A DNA stretch of 64,000 bases. It comes from Flammeovirgaceae bacterium UBA7330 (GTDB lineage: Bacteria > Bacteroidota > Bacteroidia > Cytophagales > Cyclobacteriaceae). The stretch's first letter is position 1, and each line of letters begins with the position of its first letter. The stretch spans positions 1 through 64,000 of the forward strand of contig DKPQ01000007.1 in NCBI GenBank assembly GCA_002471275.1, given 5' to 3'. The translations under genes and the position numbers were made by a program. The notes under the pieces are model-generated. The model did not search any database, was not told the DNA's origin, and saw only the letters and a program-made list of their open reading frames with translations. This document shows positions 31,537-39,364 of the stretch, piece by piece.

Positions 31537-34224
31537 TTACTGCCCAATCAGTATGAAGGGTGCCCAGAAATAGGGATTGTAGTAGTCTTCCGACTGTAAT
31601 AGACTTAACTTGGCAGCTCTAAGATCTTCCGCATAACCTTCCCTGGTATCATTCAATGAGTGATTGTAAAACGCAATCATCAGGTCGGCAGTCGACTTGT
31701 CTGCTACCTGCCACAGGGAAACGATCAGGTTTTGTGCACCAGCATATTGCAAAGCCCGGCTGAGCCCTACGATCCCTTCTCCTTTAGCCACCTGTCCCAG
31801 ACCGGTTTCACAGGCCGACAGCGTCACAAGATTGGCATTGAATTTCAGGTTGTAGATCTCGCCGGAATAGAGGCTGCCATCCTCAGTACTCCCGGGACAT
31901 AGAAAAACACGAGAAAGTTCCGGTTTGGATTGGTTCACAATGCCATGCGTGGCCAGATGGATATACTGAAAGTCAGAAAGTGATATTGACTTGATCATTT
32001 CCTCTGAAGCATCCGGACCTGTTGAAGAGACGGTCTTCATTTGAGCATTGGAAAACAATTTTTCGATCTCGTCAATTTCTTTCTTGGAGTCAGGAAGCTG
32101 CTGCAAATACTGTCCGTTGGACTCGAAGGTGACCGGTGCTGCCAGTAGAATACCGGTTTTGTCCGATACAGTTGCCGACCTGGCTTTGTTCACAAACAAG
32201 GTAGCTGCATAATCATATCCCACAGCATATTTATTGATGAGGTAAATGTTTTCTTTTACCGTATTAAGCTCATTTTTTTCACATACCAGGGCTTCAAATG
32301 GGATAGAGCCTATGGAAGCATCCGGTATGATAATCAATTGTTCGATTTCATCAGATAGCTTAGGGATCAATTGTTTTTGGAGTGAAAATGACGTGGTGGT
32401 AAATGTTTCATCCACATAGTACTTGATGGCATTTCTGAATCCGCTCACCAGCTGAGGAAACCGTGAATCTTTTGGCAGGTCGTGTAACCTGACCTTGTCT
32501 TTCGTGACTTCGAAAATGTAAATGCGGTCGGTCCCAATGAAGTAGGAGAGGAGTGCGGTGTTATCATCCAGGGTTGACTGGATCTGTGGGATGCCGGCCA
32601 ATTCTGTGTTGTATTTCAGGTTATAATACTCCGGGTACCGGATTTCTAACCGACCGATAAAATCGCGTAAAGCATTTTGATATTTGAGTAGTTCAATCTT
32701 TACCTGCTGTATCTCTTCTTCTTTGTTGAGTTGTGCAAGGCGTTGTTCCAGGAAACCGATTTCGCTTTTCAAGCTATCCTCAATAGCCAATTCACTATTC
32801 GGAATGCCGGCAAATTGCTTGGCATTGGTATCATTGATGGCAGAAAGCAGGATGGAGGATTTACTTCTTTCACAAAAATTAAAAGCCAGGTTGAGGTAAT
32901 GCTTTTTTTTGAAAGTCCTTTCGCTCAAATACGTGGCTATCCCGATACCATTCTCGTAGATCTGGGAGGCGATTTCTCCAAGCTTTAATTTATCTGCTTC
33001 GTTGAACCGGATCTGCCTGATCTGAGAGATCAATTCATCGCATTTGATCAGGGTATTCAGGGCCCCATTGATGTCCTTGAGCTTTAGGGTTTTGCTGTAA
33101 TGATAGGCTTCTAGAGACTGTGCTTTTGATTGCAAGGAGGTAAGCAGGATATCTGCATTAAAGTAGTCCCTGATCTCTGGTAGCGAATAAATATCTGAAT
33201 AGTCCTGATTAAACAGGTTGGCATAAATAGACTTTTGATAAGCCTCAATTGCTTCGGGGTAGTCAGAGGTTTTTTGGTGCACGCTGCCGATCAGGAAATA
33301 GGTATTGGCTACTTCGGGGTGGCGGGTACCATAGAGGTCCAGATACATTTCCAGGGCCTGGTTTTGATAATTCAGGGCACCCTCATAATCTCCTTTCATC
33401 TCCAGGATCCTTCCCTGGTTATTCATGGTGAAGGCTTTGTTTGGATGATCAGTTGTATAGATCTGATCATATATCTGCGCTACCTGGTCCAGATAGGTCA
33501 GCGCGTCATTGTAATTGTTTTGATTGGCATTGGCAAAGGCCATGTTGCTGTAGACTACTGCGACCTTTGGATGCGTTTTGCCCAGTTTTTCTGTGTAAAT
33601 AGTGAGTGCCCTGTTGAAGAAAATGATTGCCTGAAGGGGTTCATCATTTAAGTATACACGGCCAATGTTATTGTAGGAGTCTGCCACCAGAATTTGGCTT
33701 TCAGCATCGGCTTGCCTGATGGAAAGTGCCTTTTGAAGATATTGAAGTGCCAGCTCCTGGTTACCATTGGTGGTGTAAATCACACCCAGGTCGTCATAGC
33801 ATTCAGCTGCTTCCAGGTTTTCTTCTTCAAGAAGTGATTCAGCATCTTTCAGATTTTCCAGGGCCTGGTCGATCCTACCTGACCTCAAATAAGCATTTCC
33901 ACAGACCATCTTGGTTTTGATGACCAGGGGTTTGTCATTTTTATACAGGGTAGAAACAAATTTTTCAGTGCCAGTGGCAATCGATCTGGCAATATCGATC
34001 TGGCCCAATCCAAGGTAGGCATCAGCTTCTCCCAGCTTACAAAGTGTATACATTCTGGAGTTGCCTGCTTTGGAGAAAGTTTCTCCGGCATCCTTGAACT
34101 GTTGAAGAGCTTCTTCAAATTTCCCATCGTTGAGGTCTTTGCTGGCTTGCTCGTAGGTTCCACCCTGAGCACAGATGTCAGCAATGAATAGTAAAGAGAG
34201 GAATAGCGTGGTGAATAATCTCAT
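31537..34224 (-). CDS. Exported TPR-CHAT protein (caspase-like)
   Basis: An 895-residue protein. The ATG at 34224 gives a signal peptide (MRLFTTLFLSLLFIADICAQ). About ten TPR units occupy residues 25-330 (EEALQQFKDAGETF, QYLQKALSIRQ, ALNYQNQALEMYLDLYG). The C-terminal CHAT domain (about 600-895) holds the caspase-like dyad: IHLATHG with the His and LSACETGLGQ with the Cys, then FILIGQ at the extreme end. It should cleave proteins or act as a scaffold in the periplasm. The start is 1 base from the stop of an outer-membrane barrel gene, so the two form an operon. Confidence 0.9.
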   Translation of the reverse strand: MRLFTTLFLSLLFIADICAQGGTYEQASKDLNDGKFEEALQQFKDAGETFSKAGNSRMYTLCKLGEADAYLGLGQIDIARSIATGTEKFVSTLYKNDKPLVIKTKMVCGNAYLRSGRIDQALENLKDAESLLEEENLEAAECYDDLGVIYTTNGNQELALQYLQKALSIRQADAESQILVADSYNNIGRVYLNDEPLQAIIFFNRALTIYTEKLGKTHPKVAVVYSNMAFANANQNNYNDALTYLDQVAQIYDQIYTTDHPNKAFTMNNQGRILEMKGDYEGALNYQNQALEMYLDLYGTRHPEVANTYFLIGSVHQKTSDYPEAIEAYQKSIYANLFNQDYSDIYSLPEIRDYFNADILLTSLQSKAQSLEAYHYSKTLKLKDINGALNTLIKCDELISQIRQIRFNEADKLKLGEIASQIYENGIGIATYLSERTFKKKHYLNLAFNFCERSKSSILLSAINDTNAKQFAGIPNSELAIEDSLKSEIGFLEQRLAQLNKEEEIQQVKIELLKYQNALRDFIGRLEIRYPEYYNLKYNTELAGIPQIQSTLDDNTALLSYFIGTDRIYIFEVTKDKVRLHDLPKDSRFPQLVSGFRNAIKYYVDETFTTTSFSLQKQLIPKLSDEIEQLIIIPDASIGSIPFEALVCEKNELNTVKENIYLINKYAVGYDYAATLFVNKARSATVSDKTGILLAAPVTFESNGQYLQQLPDSKKEIDEIEKLFSNAQMKTVSSTGPDASEEMIKSISLSDFQYIHLATHGIVNQSKPELSRVFLCPGSTEDGSLYSGEIYNLKFNANLVTLSACETGLGQVAKGEGIVGLSRALQYAGAQNLIVSLWQVADKSTADLMIAFYNHSLNDTREGYAEDLRAAKLSLLQSEDYYNPYFWAPFILIGQ

Positions 34225-34225
34225 G

Positions 34226-35173
34226 TCAGAATCTGTAGATATAACTGATGGTTTGTACAGCATGTCGGGTTAATCCGTCAGGATTGACCTCGCGATCTGT
34301 AAGCTTTTGTCCGAACAATACTCTCACTCCGTTGTTGACATTGAACCGGTATCCACCCCCAACCAGCAGTGACATGGCCAGGCCTGTGGTCCCATCAATC
34401 TTTATTCGCTCATCATTGTTGAAGTCGTAACGTTCATCCTTGGTGATTCGATAGATGGGCAGTAGACCAATGTTGAAATTAAAATTCGTGAAGCGGAAAT
34501 TGCGTTCTACTCGCAGCATGATATCAGTGCCTCGTTTCAGGTTGTTGGCCAATGCATACTTCCGCACGTAATCTATGCTCGGGTATTCCGGCCATTGCCC
34601 CCATCGGAAATCATTTTTATTTTCAGTGAGTGCTATCTGGACCCCTGTAGCAATCAACCATTTATCTGTGATAAAGGCGCCTCCGGCAACCATGTCGTAG
34701 CTTCCAAGACTTACCTGCTGATACATGGGGAAATCACCATCAGAACCAAAGGCACCATCCGGTCTGTCTATATCCGAATCATTGGAAGGGATCTTTGCAC
34801 CAAGCGTGGCGCTGATGGAGTAGTTTTCGTTGGTGACCAATTGACGTGTCCAGGCCAGAGAGATATCACTCAGACCTTGTGTTTCGCCAAAATTGCCCTT
34901 GGTCATTTGGTAGGGCACCTTCACCTGGAAGAAGTTGTAATCATTCACCCCGATAGTGATATCAGCAGTGTAGACATAGATGATCGGAGAAAGTGTGGTG
35001 GTTCCCCGATAGTAGCTCAGCTCTACTGACCTTAGCTTTAGGTCGATTTGTTTGCTATAATTCTGATCCGGCTTCATGGCACCCATGGTACAGAATCCGG
35101 CATCACTACATCCCTGAGCTAATACTTGAAAATTCAGGGCCAGGCAGGTTAATAATATTAGATATTTCATCAT
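34226..35173 (-). CDS. Outer-membrane beta-barrel protein
   Basis: A 315-residue protein with a signal peptide (MKYLILLTCLALNFQVLAQG) and repeated amphipathic strands ending in an aromatic residue (VQTISYIYRF), as expected for an outer-membrane barrel; two Cys lie near the mature N-terminus (CSDAGFC). No transporter family recognised. It is the first gene of a two-gene operon with the TPR-CHAT protein, which suggests that the barrel is a substrate, anchor or export route for it. Confidence 0.75.
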   Translation of the reverse strand: MMKYLILLTCLALNFQVLAQGCSDAGFCTMGAMKPDQNYSKQIDLKLRSVELSYYRGTTTLSPIIYVYTADITIGVNDYNFFQVKVPYQMTKGNFGETQGLSDISLAWTRQLVTNENYSISATLGAKIPSNDSDIDRPDGAFGSDGDFPMYQQVSLGSYDMVAGGAFITDKWLIATGVQIALTENKNDFRWGQWPEYPSIDYVRKYALANNLKRGTDIMLRVERNFRFTNFNFNIGLLPIYRITKDERYDFNNDERIKIDGTTGLAMSLLVGGGYRFNVNNGVRVLFGQKLTDREVNPDGLTRHAVQTISYIYRF

Positions 35174-35327
35174 TTTCAGTTGGCGGCAAAAACATGCAAA
35201 GTAGATGATTTTCGAACATTTAAGTTAAAAAAATTAATTCTCAACAAAAATTTTTTCAACCCATATTAAACCTTATGTCTTTTTCCTTGTCCAAAGGGCG
35301 AATCAATTAAAACTAAATTTAAAAACG

Positions 35328-36176
35328 ATGAAAAAGGTATTATTAAAAGTATTGACAGTGGGGGTGTTGTTTTCCCTGTTTTTATCGGCTTGCCAGAATG
35401 ATGAAGAGGGTAGTGCAGACATTGCAACTTTTGACATTGAGTCTGAAGCTGCATTTGAGGCAACGATAGAAGAAGTAGACCTGCTGTCTGAAGCGGGTAT
35501 GGAAACGCTGGATGAAGAAACAGGTGCCAGGGTGACCAGGGATGAGTTATTGGATTGTGCGGAGGTTACCAAGGATACAGTGAATCAAATCATTACGATT
35601 GATTTTGGAGATGGGTGTGAAGGTCCGCATGGTGTGGTAAAAAGTGGTAAGATCATCATCGAATACGATGGAAGAATGAAGAAAAGCGGATCTTATCGCA
35701 TTGTGACATTCGAAGATTTTTATGTGGACAGCATCCATGTAGAGGGTACAAGGAAGGTAACAAATGTAACGGATGAAGACAATGCAGAAAACTCGCTAAG
35801 CTTCGAAACGGTGCTGGAGGGTGGAAAAATAACTTTCCCTGATGGAACATTTGCTACCCGTGAGGCCAGTCACCTGCGAACGTTGTACTGGCATCTGGAC
35901 CGAAGAGAAAACTATGCCACGCTTGATGGTTCAGCAAATGGTGTGAACCTCAACGGAGACAACTACGAAGTGAATATTCTGGAGACGCTTATTTTCAAGA
36001 GAGGATGTAGAGATGGAAGGATAATCATCCCAGTTGCGGGTGTGAAACAGATCATTGTTGGCGACAGAAGTGCTATCATAGATTACGGAGATGGTGATTG
36101 TGACCTGAGAACGCAGATCACCACGGGTGAAGGTGATGTGGTTACGAGGTTTATCCGGCCAAGGGGTAGAAGGTAA
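35328..36176 (+). CDS. Hypothetical lipoprotein
   Basis: A 282-residue lipoprotein (MKKVLLKVLTVGVLFSLFLSAC, Cys22). The mature part has an acidic linker and then beta-rich repeats; the pair DFGDGCEGPHGVVKSGKIII (about 92-111) and DYGDGDCDLRTQI (about 250-262) suggests two related halves. No known family. A terminator follows. Divergent from the barrel/CHAT operon with about 150 bases between them. Confidence 0.75.
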   Translation: MKKVLLKVLTVGVLFSLFLSACQNDEEGSADIATFDIESEAAFEATIEEVDLLSEAGMETLDEETGARVTRDELLDCAEVTKDTVNQIITIDFGDGCEGPHGVVKSGKIIIEYDGRMKKSGSYRIVTFEDFYVDSIHVEGTRKVTNVTDEDNAENSLSFETVLEGGKITFPDGTFATREASHLRTLYWHLDRRENYATLDGSANGVNLNGDNYEVNILETLIFKRGCRDGRIIIPVAGVKQIIVGDRSAIIDYGDGDCDLRTQITTGEGDVVTRFIRPRGRR

Positions 36177-36196
36177 GATAGGTAATCTATCAGGTG

Positions 36197-36228
36197 AAGG
36201 GTCGTGCCTCCGGGCGCGGCCTTTTTTT
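36197..36228 (+). terminator. Rho-independent terminator after lipoprotein gene
   Basis: AGGGTCGTGCC, TCC, GGGCGCGGCCT pairs with one G-T pair and one bulge, followed by seven T. Confidence 0.8.
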
Positions 36229-36370
36229 ATTTATACGGCTCGGTGGCTAACCGAAGGAACGCGCTAATAGTGGTTAGTGAATCCGTGGCTTTAAACTCAT
36301 AAGAATCCTTATTGTAAGCCATAGATGACCATTGTGTGAACCTTGCATCATGGCCGTTAAAAGGAATGAA

Positions 36371-37039
36371 TCACTGCTCTACCTCGGGGGTACCAGTGAA
36401 GACATAGGAAATGATATTGGCGCCCATTTTCAATGCTTGCTGACGTACTTCTTCCGGGTCATTGTAGATGCTTTTGTCTTCCCATCCATTCCCTAAGTCG
36501 CTTTCGTAGGAATAAAAGCAAACCAAACGCCCCTCATAAAAAATCCCAAATCCCTGAGGGGGCTGACCGTCATGCTCGTGGATCTTGGGAAGGCCATTGT
36601 TGAAGTCGTATTTCTGGTGATAGATCGGGTGGGTAAAAGGGATCTCCACAAATTCAAGGTTAGGGAACACTTTCTTAAGCTCTACCCGAATAAACTGGTC
36701 CAGTCCATAGTTGTCATCGATGTGCAGAAATCCACCGGAAGTGAGATATTTCCGTAAGTTTTCTGCCTGATGGTCACTGAATACCACATTTCCGTGACCG
36801 GTCATATAGACATACGGAAAGGTGAAGAGGTCGGGACTCCCTACCTCCACGATCTCTTCATCCTTTGCAATGTCGGTGCCCAGGTTTTGATTACAAAATG
36901 CGATGAGGTTGGGTAGCGCCGTCTTGTTGGCGTACCAGTCGCCTCCTCCGTCATACTTAAGCTTGGCGATTTTCAATGGCTGGGCATGTAATCCACCAAT
37001 GAAAAAGCTGATAATAAGTATGATCAGAAGTTGTCGCAT
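36371..37039 (-). CDS. DUF4159 domain secreted protein
   Basis: A 222-residue exported protein (signal peptide MRQLLIILIISFFIGGLHAQ) consisting of a DUF4159 domain: KLKYDGGGDWYANKTALPNL, PYVYMTGHGNVVFS, GGFLHIDDNYGLD and THPIYHQKYDF. DUF4159 has a glutamine-amidotransferase-like flavodoxin fold and is often found with aerotolerance or MoxR-type genes. Function unknown. It lies 7 bases downstream of the HAD gene, so it is the last gene of the operon with the HAD and PafA-type genes. Confidence 0.9.
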   Translation of the reverse strand: MRQLLIILIISFFIGGLHAQPLKIAKLKYDGGGDWYANKTALPNLIAFCNQNLGTDIAKDEEIVEVGSPDLFTFPYVYMTGHGNVVFSDHQAENLRKYLTSGGFLHIDDNYGLDQFIRVELKKVFPNLEFVEIPFTHPIYHQKYDFNNGLPKIHEHDGQPPQGFGIFYEGRLVCFYSYESDLGNGWEDKSIYNDPEEVRQQALKMGANIISYVFTGTPEVEQ

Positions 37040-37046
37040 GATTTCT

Positions 37047-37697
37047 TTAACTCAAAACCTCGGTAATCTGTTTCAATCCGAAGCCTTCAAAATTATCAAT
37101 GACCAGGTCAGCGTCCAGCTCTTCCCTGGCATGTGAGGTAGCCAGGCCCACCACTTTGGCTCCTGCGGATTTCCCTGCTGTAATACCGGAAACAGCATCT
37201 TCGAAAACGATACAGCTTCCTGGATCCCGGCCAATGGCTTTGGCACATTTAAGATAAATTTCCGGGTGAGGCTTGCCCAAAGTGACTGCACGCTCATCCA
37301 GAACATCAACAAAGTAGTCCCTTAAATTTAGCCGGTCTATCGTAAACTCTACATTGGCAAGTGGAGCGGAAGTGCCCACAACCATTGGAATGCCCTCCGA
37401 TTTGGCCATATCAAGAAACTGCATCAGCCCTTTGTTGGGTGTGATCAGGTCTCTATAGAGGTCCCTGTAGGTAGATTCCTTTTCTTCACCCAGGTGGTCT
37501 ACTTTTTCAGCAGGCACATCTTTAAATACTGTCCTTATCAACTCACGGATAGTGCGTCCATTCATTTTTTCTTTATAGTAGTCCACCGTGATATCAATAC
37601 CATATTTCTCTCCCAGCTTTTGCCAGGCCATAAAATGATACGTGTTGTTGTCTACGATGACACCGTCCATGTCAAAGATTAGTCCTATGTTTTTCAT
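37047..37697 (-). CDS. HAD-superfamily sugar phosphatase / phosphoglucomutase-like
   Basis: A 216-residue HAD subfamily I protein: IFDMDGVIVDNNTYH (nucleophile Asp), MVVGTSAPLANVEF (motif II) with KPHPEIYLKCAKAIG and FEDAVSGITAGKSAGAKVVGL (motifs III and IV). The layout is that of beta-phosphoglucomutase/sugar-phosphatase members. Cytosolic. It overlaps the end of the PafA-like phosphatase gene by 4 bases. Confidence 0.9.
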   Translation of the reverse strand: MKNIGLIFDMDGVIVDNNTYHFMAWQKLGEKYGIDITVDYYKEKMNGRTIRELIRTVFKDVPAEKVDHLGEEKESTYRDLYRDLITPNKGLMQFLDMAKSEGIPMVVGTSAPLANVEFTIDRLNLRDYFVDVLDERAVTLGKPHPEIYLKCAKAIGRDPGSCIVFEDAVSGITAGKSAGAKVVGLATSHAREELDADLVIDNFEGFGLKQITEVLS

Positions 37698-39316
37698 TCA
37701 AAAATTTCAGTTAATGGAAGACCGGTAGCTGAAGCCGGTAAAGTAGTTTGTAGCAGCATAGCCAACGTTGGGGCAATGTCCGTGATATTCACTCTTCTAT
37801 AAACAGATTTAGCAGGCACTCCGGTTCCAAAGAATACCATTGGGATGTGGGTATCGTAATTATACCCTGATCCGTGTGAGGTACCCCGGTCACCAGGTTT
37901 ACCACCAAGGTATCCCGCGTTATATCTGTATAGAAGGTCACCCGAACGCTTGGCATTATGGCCATTGCTAAGCAACGTGCTTTGTAGTTCACCCGAAACG
38001 CCCAGTTCAGCAGGAAAATAGACGTTGGCAATGTCATCCAACTCCATCAGGTCCTTCCTGATGACTTCCAGTACCTCTTTAGCCGACACTTTTTTCTCAT
38101 CCAGGAGCTTGTGATTCAGATATACTTGGTTGTTGGAGATGCTTGAGATGAAATCTCCCTCACCCAACATTTCCTTTACCGAATTTTCGATGGCAGATTT
38201 AATGGTTCCGGTATTGACATATCCACCAGGCATTTTGTTATCTACCAGGTACTGCGGATTGGCCACCACGGCGTGGTCAGCAGAGATAAAGACCACATAC
38301 TGATCTTTCCCCACATTGGTATCCAGGTAGTTTAAGAGTCGGGCAATTTCCTTGTCCAGTCTGATGTAAGTGTCTTCTATCTCTACAGAATACGGTCCGA
38401 ACTGGTGCCCGATATAGTCTGTTGATGAGAAGCTGACGGCCAGAAAATCTGTGATATTGTCTTTGCCCATTCCTTCGCCTTCGATGGCGGACAATGCAAA
38501 GTCTAACGTAATTGTGTTGCCATAGGGAGTAGACCTGATGACATCACCAGCCGAATTTGCTTTGGCCAATGCAGGGAGATCATAGGGGAAAGTGGGTTTT
38601 TCCAACCCACCATAGAGTCTTTCGTAGATGTTGTCATCCGACCGGCTTTCTACATATGATTCCAGTGGAAACGAAAGCTCCCACTTGTTTTTCATGTACT
38701 TCTCCGCTTTTTTGTCTTTGTTGAATTTTTTTACCCAATCCGGCAGCTCTTGCAGATAGTAGGTACTGGTGACAAAATTGCCGGTTTTACTGTCAAACCA
38801 ATAAGCACAGTCAGGGTTGTGGCCCGCCGGAAGTACAGACCCCCGATCTTTGATGGCTACGCCGATTACCTTACTTTTAAAGCTAGTGCTCAATTTCAGC
38901 TCATCGGTGATCGTGGTGGTAACAAGGTTTACCGGAGATATTTTCCCGGCGCCTTCATCTCCTCCAACTACTTTTTGGTTATTATCCTCAACACAATACA
39001 AACCTTCGCCAGTCTTTTTGTTGTACCAGCTGTTGGAAATAATGCCATGCATTGAAGGGGTAGTGCCGGTATATACAGAGGCATGTCCCGGGCCGGTGTT
39101 GGTAGGGATGTAGTTGTAATGGGCATTGTATGCCACCGTACCGTCTTTCATCAGGCGTTTGAATCCATCATTGCCATACTTATCGGCAAAGCGGATCAGG
39201 TAGTCCTGACGCATTTGATCTACTACGATTCCTACGACCAATTTAGGTTTTGATGATTGGCTAAATGTTGTGAGTTGAATCGCTGCAATAGCGATTAAAG
39301 TGAATAGTAATTTCAT
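37694..39316 (-). CDS. PafA-type alkaline phosphatase family protein
   Basis: A 540-residue exported alkaline-phosphatase-superfamily enzyme with signal peptide MKLLFTLIAIAAIQLTTFSQ. The first metal Asp is in VVGIVVDQMRQDYL, the nucleophile Thr in YIPTNTGPGHASVYTGTTP, and metal ligands in SSTDYIGHQFGP and ISADHAV, then GTSHGSGYNYDTHIPMV. This matches Bacteroidota PafA (calcium- or zinc-dependent, phosphate-insensitive). It releases phosphate from organic esters in the periplasm. First gene of an operon with HAD and DUF4159 genes. Confidence 0.9.
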   Translation of the reverse strand: MKLLFTLIAIAAIQLTTFSQSSKPKLVVGIVVDQMRQDYLIRFADKYGNDGFKRLMKDGTVAYNAHYNYIPTNTGPGHASVYTGTTPSMHGIISNSWYNKKTGEGLYCVEDNNQKVVGGDEGAGKISPVNLVTTTITDELKLSTSFKSKVIGVAIKDRGSVLPAGHNPDCAYWFDSKTGNFVTSTYYLQELPDWVKKFNKDKKAEKYMKNKWELSFPLESYVESRSDDNIYERLYGGLEKPTFPYDLPALAKANSAGDVIRSTPYGNTITLDFALSAIEGEGMGKDNITDFLAVSFSSTDYIGHQFGPYSVEIEDTYIRLDKEIARLLNYLDTNVGKDQYVVFISADHAVVANPQYLVDNKMPGGYVNTGTIKSAIENSVKEMLGEGDFISSISNNQVYLNHKLLDEKKVSAKEVLEVIRKDLMELDDIANVYFPAELGVSGELQSTLLSNGHNAKRSGDLLYRYNAGYLGGKPGDRGTSHGSGYNYDTHIPMVFFGTGVPAKSVYRRVNITDIAPTLAMLLQTTLPASATGLPLTEIFE

Positions 39317-39364
39317 GGGTATAAATTTGAAATTGCAATTTATGTTACTTTACGAAAACGAGTA

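Noticed and set aside
31537..34224. TPR-CHAT protein as a CRISPR-associated Craspase-like component
   Set aside because: It has a signal peptide, forms an operon with an outer-membrane barrel, and no CRISPR or gRAMP-like gene is present.
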